This document shows positions 44,199-57,059 of a stretch of DNA of 64,000 bases, piece by piece. The DNA comes from Verrucomicrobiaceae bacterium (GTDB lineage: Bacteria; Verrucomicrobiota; Verrucomicrobiia; Verrucomicrobiales; Verrucomicrobiaceae): positions 1 through 64,000 of the forward strand of contig JAIXSY010000022.1 in the NCBI GenBank assembly GCA_027484445.1, given 5' to 3'. Below the pieces are notes generated by a model. The model saw nothing but the letters and a program-made list of their open reading frames with translations, had not been told where the DNA came from and made no database searches. The translations under genes and the position numbers were made by a program. How positions within the stretch are numbered: the first letter of the stretch is position 1; each line of letters begins with the position of its first letter.

Positions 44199-45446
44199 AT
44201 GAGCGAGCGTCGCATCGTCGTCACAGGCATCGGAGTCGTTTCCCCCGTCGGAAACAACAAGGATGACTTCTGGAAAAACCTCACCGCTGGCAAGAGCGGC
44301 ATCCGCCGCATCCAGAGCATGGACACCTCAGCCTACGACTGCAAAATCGCGGGTGAGGTGGTGGACTTTGACCCAACGCCTTTCTTCAACAACCACAAGG
44401 AAGCTCGCCGCGCGGACCGCTTTTTCCAATTGGCCATGGCCGCCTCAAAGATGGCAGTGAAGGACAGCGGGCTGAACCCCGATAGCCTCGATCCCTGGCG
44501 CGTGGGCGTCATGGTTGGTTCTGGCATCGGCGGCCTGAGCACCATCGAGACCCAATACGAGATCCTGCTGAACAAGGGGCCTGGTCGTGTCTCGCCCTTC
44601 CTGATCCCGATGATGATCACCAACATCGCCTCTGGCATGATCGCCACGGAATACGGCTTCATGGGACCGAACATGTGCATCACCACCGCCTGTGCGACCT
44701 CGAACAACAACATTGGCGAGGCCTGGCGCATCATGAAATTCGGCGATGCCGACATCATGATCGCCGGTGGCGCAGAGGCCTCCATCCGTCCCTGCGGACT
44801 GTCGGGCTTTGGCAACATGAAAGCGCTCTCCATGCGCAACGATGAACCTGAGCGTGCATCCCGCCCCTGGGATGTGGCGCGGGATGGATTCGTGATGGGC
44901 GAAGGCGCAGGCGTGGTCGTCCTGGAAGAGTATGAGCACGCCAAGAAGCGCGGTGCGACCATCTACGCTGAACTGGCCGGCTACGGTGTCACCGCCGACG
45001 CCTACCACCTGACCTCCCCACATCCCGAAGGTCTGGGCGCTGCGAAGTGCATGGAGATGGCCCTGCGCCACGCCAAGATGAACGCGAATGAGATCAGCTA
45101 CGTGAACGCCCACGCCACCTCCACCCCCGTGGGTGACCTGTGCGAGCTGCGCGCCATCAAGCGCACCTTCGGCGAACATGCCCAAAAGGGCCTGCTGGTC
45201 TCGGGCACGAAGTCGATGACCGGTCACCTGCTCGGCGCAGCGGGTGGCATCGAACTCGCCGCGAGCATCCTGGCCATCCGTGACCAGATCGTGCCGCCAA
45301 CCATCAACGTGGAAAACCTAGACCCTGAGGTGGATGTGGACGTGGTGCCGAACACCGCGCGCCCTGCCAAAGTCACCTCTGCCCTCAGCAACAGCTTCGG
45401 CTTCGGTGGCCACAACAGCTCTGTGCTGGTGCGGAAGATGGACTGA
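44199..45446 (+). CDS. fabF: Beta-ketoacyl-ACP synthase II
   Basis: 415 residues, the usual length. Condensing enzyme of fatty-acid elongation (type II FAS, cytoplasm). The catalytic Cys is in TTACATSNNNIGEA, the two catalytic His are in NAHATSTPVGD and TGHLLGAAGG, and the terminal signature is NSFGFGGHN. The N-terminus RRIVVTGIGVVSPVGNNKDDFWKNL is typical. No acpP or fabG is adjacent, so it is a stand-alone copy here. The 3' flank has an 8-bp inverted repeat (CTTCCCGA / TCGGGAAG, 45482-45507) shared with the end of the converging gene. Confidence 0.95.
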   Translation: MSERRIVVTGIGVVSPVGNNKDDFWKNLTAGKSGIRRIQSMDTSAYDCKIAGEVVDFDPTPFFNNHKEARRADRFFQLAMAASKMAVKDSGLNPDSLDPWRVGVMVGSGIGGLSTIETQYEILLNKGPGRVSPFLIPMMITNIASGMIATEYGFMGPNMCITTACATSNNNIGEAWRIMKFGDADIMIAGGAEASIRPCGLSGFGNMKALSMRNDEPERASRPWDVARDGFVMGEGAGVVVLEEYEHAKKRGATIYAELAGYGVTADAYHLTSPHPEGLGAAKCMEMALRHAKMNANEISYVNAHATSTPVGDLCELRAIKRTFGEHAQKGLLVSGTKSMTGHLLGAAGGIELAASILAIRDQIVPPTINVENLDPEVDVDVVPNTARPAKVTSALSNSFGFGGHNSSVLVRKMD

Positions 45447-45492
45447 GGCGCCGGATGCCGAAATCTCTGCTGACAACGAGCCTTCCCGAACC

Positions 45493-46782
45493 TCAAAGCT
45501 CGGGAAGCCTCCAGTCACCCCGCATCGGCCGATGGGTCATGAGCGCGTTCGCTGCTGCATCGCTGCCGAAGTTTTCTGCCACGGGATCCCAGGTGAGCTT
45601 GCGCTGTGATTTCAGGGCGATGGCGGCTAGCTGACACAGCGTGTCACTGCGCACAGCGGTCTCGATGTCACAGACCGCTTTCGCTTTGCCCCGGATGGCA
45701 TCAAGGAAGTTGCGCGTGTGCTCCACACTCGCGGGCAGCTTCACCGGCATGGTGCCGACTTTGTTCTGCGGATCACGCAGGATAGAATCATCACTGGCGG
45801 TGATTTTGCCACGGAGGACATGAATCCATCCGCTCTCTCCCATGAAGCGCGCGCCGTGGCGGATCTCATCCCCCTGATTGGCAAACACGATCGGGGCCGC
45901 TTGCGTAAACTCGAAGCGCATCTTCCAGCTCAGCACCGCATCGCAGCCGCCTTCGGTGGGATATTCGCCGCTACCCTCGACCGAGCTGGGACCGGTGGCA
46001 TCCGTGCCATTCCCCCACTGCGCAATGTCTAGGTGATGGATGCCCCAGCAGGAAATCATGCCCAGAGAAAAGTTCGTGATGTTCTCGTGATTATCGCGCT
46101 TCAGTTTGTCGCTGTGAAAGGGCGTCATGGGGGCAGGGCCGACCCATTGCTCCCAGTCCACCCCAGCAGGCACTGGCTGCTCAGGCCAAGACGGCGCGAC
46201 TTTGCCACCTGGCACGCCGACTTGAATTTCCCGTAGCTTTCCAAGCCGACCATTCAAGGCCAGCTCTGCCGCCCAGCGGAACTTCAGGTCTGAGCGCTGC
46301 TGCGTGCCGAACTGGAAGACCACACCTGTCTGTCGCACTGCCGCGCGAACGTGCTTGGATTCCTCGATCGACATGGCCATGGGTTTTTCATGGTAGATGT
46401 GCTTCTTTTGCAGCACCGCATCTGCCGAGGGGATGCTGTGCCAATGCACAGGCAGGGCCATGAGCACCGCATCCACATCTGCCGCGCGGTTCAGCTCACG
46501 GAAATCTCGATACACACGCACCTCCGCGCGGCCATAAGCTTCTTGCAGGTGATGCCGCGCGGCATCGATCCGAGTCTGATTCACATCACAGATGGCCACG
46601 ACGCGGGCATCTTCATGGTTCAAAAAAGCGCGCATGTCATGCGTGCCCTGCGCACCGACGCCGATCACGCCAAGGGTAATTTTGTTCGAAGGAGCTGTCT
46701 GCGAGCGCAGGAGCCGAGCAGGAACAAAGAGAGGTGCGATGCCAGTGGCAAGGATCGCTTGAAGGTTGGAGCGACGGTTCAT
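45493..46782 (-). CDS. Tat-exported Gfo/Idh/MocA-family oxidoreductase
   Basis: 429 residues from the ATG giving MNRRSNLQAIL (an ATG nine bases earlier gives MAAMNRRSN). The start has a twin-arginine-like signal (NRRSNLQAILATGIAPLFVPA). The Rossmann fold begins ITLGVIGVGAQGTHDMRAF, and the conserved lysine lies in YHEKPMAMSIEE. GMISCWGIHHLDIAQWGNG near residue 250 is the family H-x-x-D motif. Tat-exported members use tightly bound NAD(P) and act on sugars in the periplasm; they are abundant in Planctomycetes and Verrucomicrobia. No sugar-transport gene lies beside it. Confidence 0.88.
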   Translation of the reverse strand: MNRRSNLQAILATGIAPLFVPARLLRSQTAPSNKITLGVIGVGAQGTHDMRAFLNHEDARVVAICDVNQTRIDAARHHLQEAYGRAEVRVYRDFRELNRAADVDAVLMALPVHWHSIPSADAVLQKKHIYHEKPMAMSIEESKHVRAAVRQTGVVFQFGTQQRSDLKFRWAAELALNGRLGKLREIQVGVPGGKVAPSWPEQPVPAGVDWEQWVGPAPMTPFHSDKLKRDNHENITNFSLGMISCWGIHHLDIAQWGNGTDATGPSSVEGSGEYPTEGGCDAVLSWKMRFEFTQAAPIVFANQGDEIRHGARFMGESGWIHVLRGKITASDDSILRDPQNKVGTMPVKLPASVEHTRNFLDAIRGKAKAVCDIETAVRSDTLCQLAAIALKSQRKLTWDPVAENFGSDAAANALMTHRPMRGDWRLPEL

Positions 46783-46791
46783 CGCCGCCAT

Positions 46792-47083
46792 TCAACGGCA
46801 TCTGCCCCCGAGCTGCCTACCTTTATTTGAGCTCTGATTCGCAAAAATGTGTGCAGAGCATGGGGTTTGCCCGGCTTCCCCAAACGATGAACGGGCTGGA
46901 GAGATTGCTCTCTCCAGCCCGCTCGTTGGGGGTTTCGGGTTTTTTATTCTCAGCCTTCCGAGCCAGCTCCCGGTAGGCGCGGCGGCCTTGAACAAAAAGG
47001 CTTACGTGGTGGGGACTGGCCTGGGTGCGCTTCAGACACCCAGGCCGCCGAATGAGAACACACGCGGGTGTTCTTTGTTCAGA
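46792..47083. other. Intergenic region with two strong hairpins between groEL and the oxidoreductase gene
   Basis: About 290 bases with no supported gene. Hairpin A: 46892-46903 pairs perfectly with 46910-46921 (12 bp, six-base loop) and extends outward through AACGA / TCGTT. Hairpin B: 47018-47027 pairs with 47037-47046 (10 bp). For minus-strand transcripts, B lies 38 bases past the groEL stop and may act as terminator, although a U run follows only about 20 bases later. A could be the terminator of a plus-strand transcript (a T6 run lies downstream) or a regulatory RNA element. Confidence 0.45.
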
Positions 47084-48740
<1,657 letters not shown>

Positions 48741-48753
48741 ATTCGCGAAGCGG

Positions 48754-49050
48754 TTAGCCAATGATGCCGAGGATGTCGGTTTCGTTGATGATGAGGAGAT
48801 CCTCGCCGTTCACTTTGACTTCGGTGCCGCCGTATTTGGAGATGAGCACCTTGTTGCCGACCTTCACGGTGAAGAGCGTGCTGACGTCTTTGCCTTCGTC
48901 ATCCTTGCCGGTGCCGAGGGCGAGAACTTCAGCTTCCTGGGGTTTCTCTTTTGCGGTGTCGGGAAGGAAGATGCCGCCAGCGGTTTTTTCTTCGCTGGAG
49001 GAACGCTTCACGAGGACGCGACGACCGAGCGGGGTGATGGAGGTAGCCAT
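48754..49050 (-). CDS. groS: Co-chaperonin GroES
   Basis: 98 residues from the ATG giving [22 protein letters not shown]; the longer frame to 49122 is not supported. Matches: PLGRRVLV, the mobile loop [42 protein letters not shown] and the end [12 protein letters not shown]. It caps GroEL and is translated just before it. A large inverted repeat (49106-49147) lies upstream within the possible 5' leader. Confidence 0.95.
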   Translation of the reverse strand: MATSITPLGRRVLVKRSSSEEKTAGGIFLPDTAKEKPQEAEVLALGTGKDDEGKDVSTLFTVKVGNKVLISKYGGTEVKVNGEDLLIINETDILGIIG

Positions 49051-49105
49051 ATTGGTCTGGTTTTTGCTTACTAGGGTTGTGGTTCTGGTTTGGTTTGGTT
49101 CATCT

Positions 49106-49147
49106 GCCCGGCCTGCTGTCACATGGGGATGTGTCGGCTGGCCGGGC
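49106..49147 (-). promoter_or_regulatory. 42-nt imperfect hairpin upstream of groES
   Basis: GCCCGGCC pairs with GGCCGGGC (8 bp), then after a mismatch four more pairs, another mismatch and five pairs, with a GGGG loop. It lies between the lipoprotein gene stop (49204) and the groES start (49050). It could be a terminator, though no U tract follows, an attenuator, or a 5' leader structure that controls groES. The symmetry is visible; the function is not known. Confidence 0.5.
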
Positions 49148-49203
49148 GGAAATTTTTGGGGGAAAAGGGAAAGAAAGAGATGGGGTAGTTGCCGGACAAA
49201 AAG

Positions 49204-49848
49204 TTAGGGTGGAGACGATGGCGCTGTTTGCTTGATCGCCACGCCATTGCTCGCTCGCTCAGCCCCCCCGTAAGAAAGCTCGGGCGTGGCTTCTCCGATT
49301 TCTTCCGTCAGGAAGCGCACGATCTGCTTCGGGTCCTCCGACATCACGGCTTGCACCATGCGTGACTTGCGGGCGTGGTCGTAGCCTTTGACATCCAGGT
49401 CCAGCCCCACCGTGCCGGGCACGCCGGAGAGGCCTTTCATCTTGGCGGCCAGCGCCACGCTGCTGTTGATCTGCTCCTGCAGCTTCTTGTCCTGGGAAAG
49501 CTTCGTCAGTCCGGCTTTCAGGGCCTCATTCACCTCCGGCACGTTCAGCAGGTCGGCAGCGTTCTTGTTCGGGTATTTGGCAATGATGTCCTCCGCCTGG
49601 GCTTCGAGCCCGGCCTGGACATCGGAGGCCGATGGCGCGGAAGATTCAGAGGGTGCCAAGGCTTCCGTGATGGCCGCATCGATCTTCGCATCGGACACTG
49701 CGGCAGGTGTCGGAGCTTCGGTGGAGCTCTTCGGGGCTTCTTTCCTGCCGCAAGCGGTGATTGAGAGGCAAAGCACGACCATTCCAAGGAAGGCCGGCCA
49801 ATAAGCCGACGCTCCATGGAATTTGTTCGCTTTATTCACGTGCCGCAT
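49204..49848 (-). CDS. Putative lipoprotein in the chaperone cluster
   Basis: 214 residues. N-terminus MRHVNKANKFHGASAYWPAFLGMVVLCLSITACGRKE is a lipoprotein signal with lipobox LSITAC (Cys at about residue 33). A low-complexity Ala/Pro/Ser/Glu segment follows (about 38-85), then helical regions without recognised motifs. It is probably an envelope lipoprotein. It begins 18 bases after the dnaK stop and may be co-transcribed with dnaK. No family assigned. Confidence 0.65.
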   Translation of the reverse strand: MRHVNKANKFHGASAYWPAFLGMVVLCLSITACGRKEAPKSSTEAPTPAAVSDAKIDAAITEALAPSESSAPSASDVQAGLEAQAEDIIAKYPNKNAADLLNVPEVNEALKAGLTKLSQDKKLQEQINSSVALAAKMKGLSGVPGTVGLDLDVKGYDHARKSRMVQAVMSEDPKQIVRFLTEEIGEATPELSYGGAERASNGVAIKQTAPSSPP

Positions 49849-49866
49849 GATTGCCTCGGATTGGAA

Positions 49867-51804
<1,938 letters not shown>

Positions 51805-52159
51805 GATGTGGGGTGGGGAAGAAAACGGGAATGAAACCGATCTGCCATAGTCTAGGCACACAGCGTGCCATGACGGATTGATGATTCTCAATCCATTGAT
51901 TCACAGCGATTTGTGAAGCTGTTGATGCCTGGGAAGAAAAGGCGAACGAGCGCTCAATTGTGCCATTTGTGGCACTTTCAGGCCAAAAGTGACAAGGCAC
52001 TTGGCACTTTGCGTGGCACTTTGACCGTTCAAATCTCTCGGCGTCTCCATTCAGGCCCCTTTAGGTGGCACCATCCTTGCTTGATTGGCTTCCGTATCCC
52101 GACAACCTCCTCACCCCACTTGCCTGGATTTGGCCTGGCGGTGGGGTTTTCCAACCCCC
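51805..52159. promoter_or_regulatory. Divergent dnaK/gltB control region with GGCACTT repeats
   Basis: 355 bases without a gene. A perfect dyad GTGCCATTTGTGGCAC lies at 51960-51975. Direct copies of GGCACTT(T) follow at 51971-51978, 51996-52002, 52003-52010 and 52015-52022, with an inverted AAAGTGAC between. The block sits 138 to 200 bases upstream of the gltB start and about 156 to 218 bases from the dnaK start. This is a plausible multi-site operator for an unknown regulator. I see no clear sigma-54 or CIRCE sequence. Confidence 0.55.
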
Positions 52160-55100
52160 ATGAAATACCCCTTTTACGACCTGGACATCCCCAATGAAGG
52201 ATCTCTGCACCGCATGGACCTGGAACGTGACGCCTGCGGCGTCGGCTTCGTGGCCAGTGTGGAAGGCAAACGCAGCCGGGAGATTCTCGACATGGCCATC
52301 TGTGGCGTCTGTAGCGTGCAGCACCGCGGTGCCGTGGATGCCGATCGAGTGACAGGCGATGGTGCAGGTGTGCTGACCCAGATCCCGCACAAGATTTTTC
52401 AGCCGTTCATCGACGAAATGCGCTTCGAGCTGGAGCATCCCATGGACCTCGCGGTGGGTGTGTTTTTCATGCCACAAGATCCCACAGAGCGGATGCGCAT
52501 CCATCTGCTGGCAGAGGGACTGCTGCGCAATCGCGACATCCAGGTCATCGGCTGGCGTGATGTGCCGGTGAATCCAAACGAACTTGGTCACAAAGCCCGT
52601 CTCACCATGCCGGTCATTCAGCACCTGCTCGTGGCACGGCCTGAGGGCATGGACGATGCGCCTTTCGAGCGCCAACTCTACCTCATCCGCCGGGAGATGC
52701 GCCTGAAGGCCCGCATTCACAAACTGGCCGAGTTTTACATCGCCTCCTTTTCGCATCGCACGATGGTTTACAAGGCGCTGCTGCTGCCCTCCTCGCTGCA
52801 AAAATTCTACACGGACTTGCAGAGCGATGACTTTGAGACGGCCCTGGCCGTTTTCCACCAGCGCTTCAGCACGAACACCTTCCCCACCTGGGCGCTGAGC
52901 CACCCCTTCCGCACGCTGGCACACAATGGTGAAATCAACACCGTGCGTGGCAATCGCAACTGGCTGAACAGTCGCGCGAGTGACTTCGAAAACCTCGTGT
53001 GGGAAGGCGAAGAACAGCTGCTGAAAGAACTGATCGCGAAAGGACAAAGCGACAGCGCTAGCCTCGATGCGGCCCTGGACCTGCTGATGCAAAGCGGACG
53101 CGATCCCGTTCATGCCATGGCCATGCTGGTGCCAAGTGCCTATGGCATCGACCCAACGACATCCCCTGAACTCAAGGCCTTTTACGAATACCACGAATGC
53201 TTCAGTGAACCTTGGGATGGCCCTGCCGCCATGGTCTTGACCAACGGTCTGAGCGTGGTCGCCAGCCTGGACCGGAATGGCCTGCGCCCGAGCCGATGGA
53301 AGCTGACCACCGATGGCATCTTCGCTCTCGGGTCGGAGGTTGGCATCGTCCACATCGATGATGCACGCGTGCGCTGGAAGGGCCGACTCGCGCCCGGAGA
53401 AATGCTGGAGATCGACCTGCTGAAGAAGCGCATTCGTTTCAATGACGAGATCAAGGCGGACCTCGCCAGCCGTCATCCCTACGGCGAGTGGCTGAAGAAC
53501 CGCACCAGTCTCACCGCCCAAGCGCCTGAGCTTCCCACCGCCGAACTGGATGTGCTGACGCTTTCGCAAAAGCAGGCTGCTTTTGGCCTCACCAAAGAGG
53601 AAATCGAGATGTCGCTGACGCCCTCCTTAGCAAAGGGTGAAGAAGCCATCTACTCCATGGGCGATGACGTGGCACTCAGCGTGCTCTCCACGCGTCCACG
53701 ACTGCTCAGCAGCTATTTCCGCCAACTCTTCGCTCAGGTCACGAATCCACCGATCGATCCCATCCGTGAACGTGCCGTGATGAGCTTGGATGTCGTTCTG
53801 GGGCCGCAACGGAATTGGCTAGGCCAAACGCCTGAACATGCCAAGGTGGTTCACCTCAGCTCACCTTTCCTCTTTGAAAACGAGCTCGCCTCACTGAAAG
53901 CGCTGCAAGACTATCCGCACCGCGTGCTGGACACCACTTGGCCGATCAGTGAAGGCCCGGAAGGCATGAAGCGCGCTCTGGATCACCTCTGCGCTGAGGC
54001 GGAAAAAGCCGCGCGCGAACGCGTGCAGATTTTGATCCTGAGCGACCGCGCCGTGGATCACACGCGAGCCACGATCCCTGCGTTGCTGGCCACTGGCGCG
54101 GTGCATCATCACCTGAACCGCCGGAAGATTCGCATGAGGCTCAGCCTCGTCATCGACACCGGTGAGGCCCGTGACACGCATCAGATGGCTTGTTTGTTTG
54201 GCTTTGGGGCTAGCGCCGTCTGCCCCTACATGGCTTTTGAGACCATCCGCGAGGTCGTGGAGTCCGACAAAACTGCCCGCAAGCCACAGCTCGATGGCAT
54301 GAGCTATGAAAAAGCCGCGCTGAACTACCGCAAGGCGCTGGAAAAGGGCGTGCTGAAGATCATGAGCAAGATGGGCATCTCTGTGCTCAGTAGCTACATC
54401 GGCGCGCAGATCTTTGAAGCGGTCGGCATCGGCGAAGAAGTCATGCAGTTCGCCTTCACCGGCACGCCCAGCCAGATTAGCGGCATCGGCTTCCCTGAAA
54501 TCGCCGCTGAGGCTCTCGCCCGCCATCACGCTGGTTTCGGCGTCGCCGTGCCTGAGGGACTGAGCAGCATCGACCTCGGCGACCCAGGCTACTACCGCCC
54601 GCGTCAAAAAGGGGAAATGCACGCTGTCACCGGCCCAGTGATCAAAAACTTCCACACCTTCGTGAAGTCGGGCAAAGCCGAAGACTACCAAAACTACGTC
54701 AAGGCATCGCTGGAAAACACGCCGACAGCCCTGAAGGATCTGTTTGAGTTCGTGCCCAGCAGCGAGGGCCCCATCTCGATTGATGAAGTCGAGCCCATCG
54801 AAGACATCCGCGTGCGTTTCACGACCGCTGCCATGTCCCTGGGTGCCATTTCGCCCGAGGCCCACGAGGCACTGGCCATCGCCATGAATCGTATCGGCGG
54901 CAAATCCGACAGCGGCGAAGGCGGCGAAGATCCAAAGCGCTTCAAGCCCTACGAAAACGGCGATTGGGCCAACTCGAAGATCAAGCAGGTGGCCAGCGGC
55001 CGCTTCGGCGTTACCGCCGAATATCTCGCGAATGCCTGGGAACTGGAGATCAAAATGGCCCAAGGAGCCAAGCCGGGTGAAGGCGGCCAGCTCCCTGCCA

Positions 55101-56734
55101 TGAAGGTGAACCGCATGATCGCACGCCTGCGCCACACCACGCCTGGCGTCACCCTGATCAGCCCGCCACCGCACCATGACATCTATTCCATCGAGGACCT
55201 AGCGCAGCTCATTCATGACCTGAAGGAAGCCAACCCACGTGCTCGCGTCTGCGTGAAGCTGGTGGCAGAAACCGGCGTCGGAACCATCGCCGCCGGTGTG
55301 GCCAAAGCGAACGCCGACATCATCCTCATCTCCGGCCACGATGGTGGCACTGGCGCCAGCCCACTCAGCTCCATCAAACACGCCGGCCTGCCCTGGGAAC
55401 TCGGTTTGGCCGAGGCCCAGCAGGTGCTGATGCTCAATGGCCTGCGCGAACGCGTGACGCTGCGCACCGATGGCGGTCTGCGCAACGGTCGCGACATCGC
55501 CATGGCAGCCATCCTGGGTGCGGAAGAATTCAACTTCGGCACCATCGCCCTCATCGCCCTTGGCTGCGTTTACGTGCGCCAGTGCCACTTGAACAACTGC
55601 CCTGTCGGCGTGGCTACCACCGATCCGAAGTTCCGCGCCAAATTCAAAGGCAGCCCGGACATGATCGTGAACTTCTTCAATGCCGTCGCACAAGAAGTCC
55701 GCGAAATCATGGCCAGCCTCGGCGTTCGCACCATGGATGAAATGATTGGCCGCCCGCAGTTCCTGCGTCAGCGTGAAGTGCCCGGCCATCCCAAGGCCAA
55801 CTTGATCAAACTCGACCGCATCCTGAGGGATGTCGGCCAGGATCTCGGCCAAGACGCCGCACGCACCTGCCAGATGAACCGCAATGACGGTCTCGACCAG
55901 CACCCGCTGGACGACCGCATCATCCAGGAGGCGCAGTTTGCCATCAGCGACAAAATGAAGGTCCGCCCATTGCGCTACAAGGTGAAGAACACCTTCCGCA
56001 ACATCGGCACGAAGCTCAGCGGCCAGATCGCCTTCCACCACGGCAATCATGGGCTCGCCCCAGGAACGGTCGATGTCACGCTGGAAGGCAGCGCCGGTCA
56101 GAGCTTCGCCGCCTTTGCCTGCGGCGGGGTCAAACTCACGCTCATCGGCGAAGCGAACGACTATGTCGGCAAAGGCCTGTGCGGCGCGGAGATCATCCTG
56201 AAACCTAGCTCCCGAGTGACCGCCGACTACAAGACCTGGGAAAACAGCATCCTCGGCAACACCGTCATGTATGGAGCCACCAGCGGCAGCCTCTACGCCG
56301 CTGGACGCGCTGGCGAGCGCTTCTGCGTGCGCAATTCGGGAGCCACTGCCGTCGTCGAAGGCATCGGCGACCATGGCTGCGAATACATGACCGGCGGCGT
56401 GGTCGCTGTCCTGGGTAGCTTTGGCAAAAACTTCGGCGCAGGCATGAGCGGTGGGGTGGCCTATCTCCTGGATGAAGCCGGCATGTTCGCGAAACTGCAC
56501 AATCCCGAGATGATCAAAGGCGAGCCCGTCACGGATCCAGAGGATGTCAATCAGCTCAAAAAACTGATCTACGACCACCTGGACAAAACCGACAGCGCCC
56601 GCGCCAAGACGATCCTGGAAAACTGGACCGAGTACCAGCCCAAGTTCGTCAAGGTCATGAGCAAAGCCGAGCCCGTCGCCGTGCCTCCTGAAGAAGAAAC
56701 CCCCGCCGCAAAACCTGAAGTGGCAGCGGCTTAA
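52160..56734 (+). CDS. gltB: Glutamate synthase large subunit
   Basis: 1524 residues from the ATG giving MKYPFYDLDIPNEG. The class-II amidotransferase nucleophile is Cys26 (DACGVGFVA), so the first 25 residues are a propeptide. The central and FMN-binding synthase domains contain SPEAHEALAIAMNRIGGKSDSGEGGED and SPPPHHDIYSIEDLAQLIHDLK. The 3Fe-4S cysteines are in GCVYVRQCHLNNCPVG (C-x5-C-x4-C). The C-terminal GltB beta-helix is present. The enzyme makes two glutamates from glutamine and 2-oxoglutarate. The small subunit gltD is not next to it; it must be elsewhere, or the enzyme may be ferredoxin-dependent. The longer frame at 52085 was not used. Confidence 0.96.
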   Translation: MKYPFYDLDIPNEGSLHRMDLERDACGVGFVASVEGKRSREILDMAICGVCSVQHRGAVDADRVTGDGAGVLTQIPHKIFQPFIDEMRFELEHPMDLAVGVFFMPQDPTERMRIHLLAEGLLRNRDIQVIGWRDVPVNPNELGHKARLTMPVIQHLLVARPEGMDDAPFERQLYLIRREMRLKARIHKLAEFYIASFSHRTMVYKALLLPSSLQKFYTDLQSDDFETALAVFHQRFSTNTFPTWALSHPFRTLAHNGEINTVRGNRNWLNSRASDFENLVWEGEEQLLKELIAKGQSDSASLDAALDLLMQSGRDPVHAMAMLVPSAYGIDPTTSPELKAFYEYHECFSEPWDGPAAMVLTNGLSVVASLDRNGLRPSRWKLTTDGIFALGSEVGIVHIDDARVRWKGRLAPGEMLEIDLLKKRIRFNDEIKADLASRHPYGEWLKNRTSLTAQAPELPTAELDVLTLSQKQAAFGLTKEEIEMSLTPSLAKGEEAIYSMGDDVALSVLSTRPRLLSSYFRQLFAQVTNPPIDPIRERAVMSLDVVLGPQRNWLGQTPEHAKVVHLSSPFLFENELASLKALQDYPHRVLDTTWPISEGPEGMKRALDHLCAEAEKAARERVQILILSDRAVDHTRATIPALLATGAVHHHLNRRKIRMRLSLVIDTGEARDTHQMACLFGFGASAVCPYMAFETIREVVESDKTARKPQLDGMSYEKAALNYRKALEKGVLKIMSKMGISVLSSYIGAQIFEAVGIGEEVMQFAFTGTPSQISGIGFPEIAAEALARHHAGFGVAVPEGLSSIDLGDPGYYRPRQKGEMHAVTGPVIKNFHTFVKSGKAEDYQNYVKASLENTPTALKDLFEFVPSSEGPISIDEVEPIEDIRVRFTTAAMSLGAISPEAHEALAIAMNRIGGKSDSGEGGEDPKRFKPYENGDWANSKIKQVASGRFGVTAEYLANAWELEIKMAQGAKPGEGGQLPAMKVNRMIARLRHTTPGVTLISPPPHHDIYSIEDLAQLIHDLKEANPRARVCVKLVAETGVGTIAAGVAKANADIILISGHDGGTGASPLSSIKHAGLPWELGLAEAQQVLMLNGLRERVTLRTDGGLRNGRDIAMAAILGAEEFNFGTIALIALGCVYVRQCHLNNCPVGVATTDPKFRAKFKGSPDMIVNFFNAVAQEVREIMASLGVRTMDEMIGRPQFLRQREVPGHPKANLIKLDRILRDVGQDLGQDAARTCQMNRNDGLDQHPLDDRIIQEAQFAISDKMKVRPLRYKVKNTFRNIGTKLSGQIAFHHGNHGLAPGTVDVTLEGSAGQSFAAFACGGVKLTLIGEANDYVGKGLCGAEIILKPSSRVTADYKTWENSILGNTVMYGATSGSLYAAGRAGERFCVRNSGATAVVEGIGDHGCEYMTGGVVAVLGSFGKNFGAGMSGGVAYLLDEAGMFAKLHNPEMIKGEPVTDPEDVNQLKKLIYDHLDKTDSARAKTILENWTEYQPKFVKVMSKAEPVAVPPEEETPAAKPEVAAA

Positions 56735-57059
56735 CGACCCTAGCACAGCCCTGAAAGTAGGGTTCCGGCAAGTTCCATCCTGCGGAAAGCCGAGAGCCCA
56801 ACTCCAGGGCTGTTTGCCCCCTGACGATGGAGTCTCAGGATTCCTGAAGCGCACGCTCGCGCTACTTCTTTTTCATGAGGACTGCCATGGCTGACTTCCT
56901 AACCATCCATGCGTTTTTCCAACAGCCATCGGGTCAAAGCCATGCTGGAAACAACACGCTGGTAGAAGTCCATCAAGCTCACGGCCAAGCTGCCCCTCGG
57001 TCGAAGCCGCAAGAAAGACTCCTTGTGGCGGGTCGAACCGTTGCTTTTCTCCATCATCC
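56735..57059 (+). other. Structured intergenic element downstream of gltB
   Basis: 325 bases without a supported gene. A 9-bp perfect inverted repeat, ACAGCCCTG (56745-56753) and CAGGGCTGT (56815-56823), encloses 61 bases. Those 61 bases hold further complementary segments (GGG with CCC, CGGC with GCCG, TTCCG with CGGAA), giving a nested multi-stem shape. No U tract follows. It may be a terminator-related fold or a small RNA element; no known class recognised. The remainder (56830-57059) holds nothing I can identify. Confidence 0.35.

Noticed and set aside
49051..49200. CIRCE element expected before groES
   Set aside because: No TTAGCACTC-N9-GAGTGCTAA-type sequence is present; the hairpin there is different.
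51960..52022. Sigma-54 promoter in the GGCAC repeats
   Set aside because: TGGCAC occurs several times, but the GC element at the needed 12-base distance is not found in either direction.
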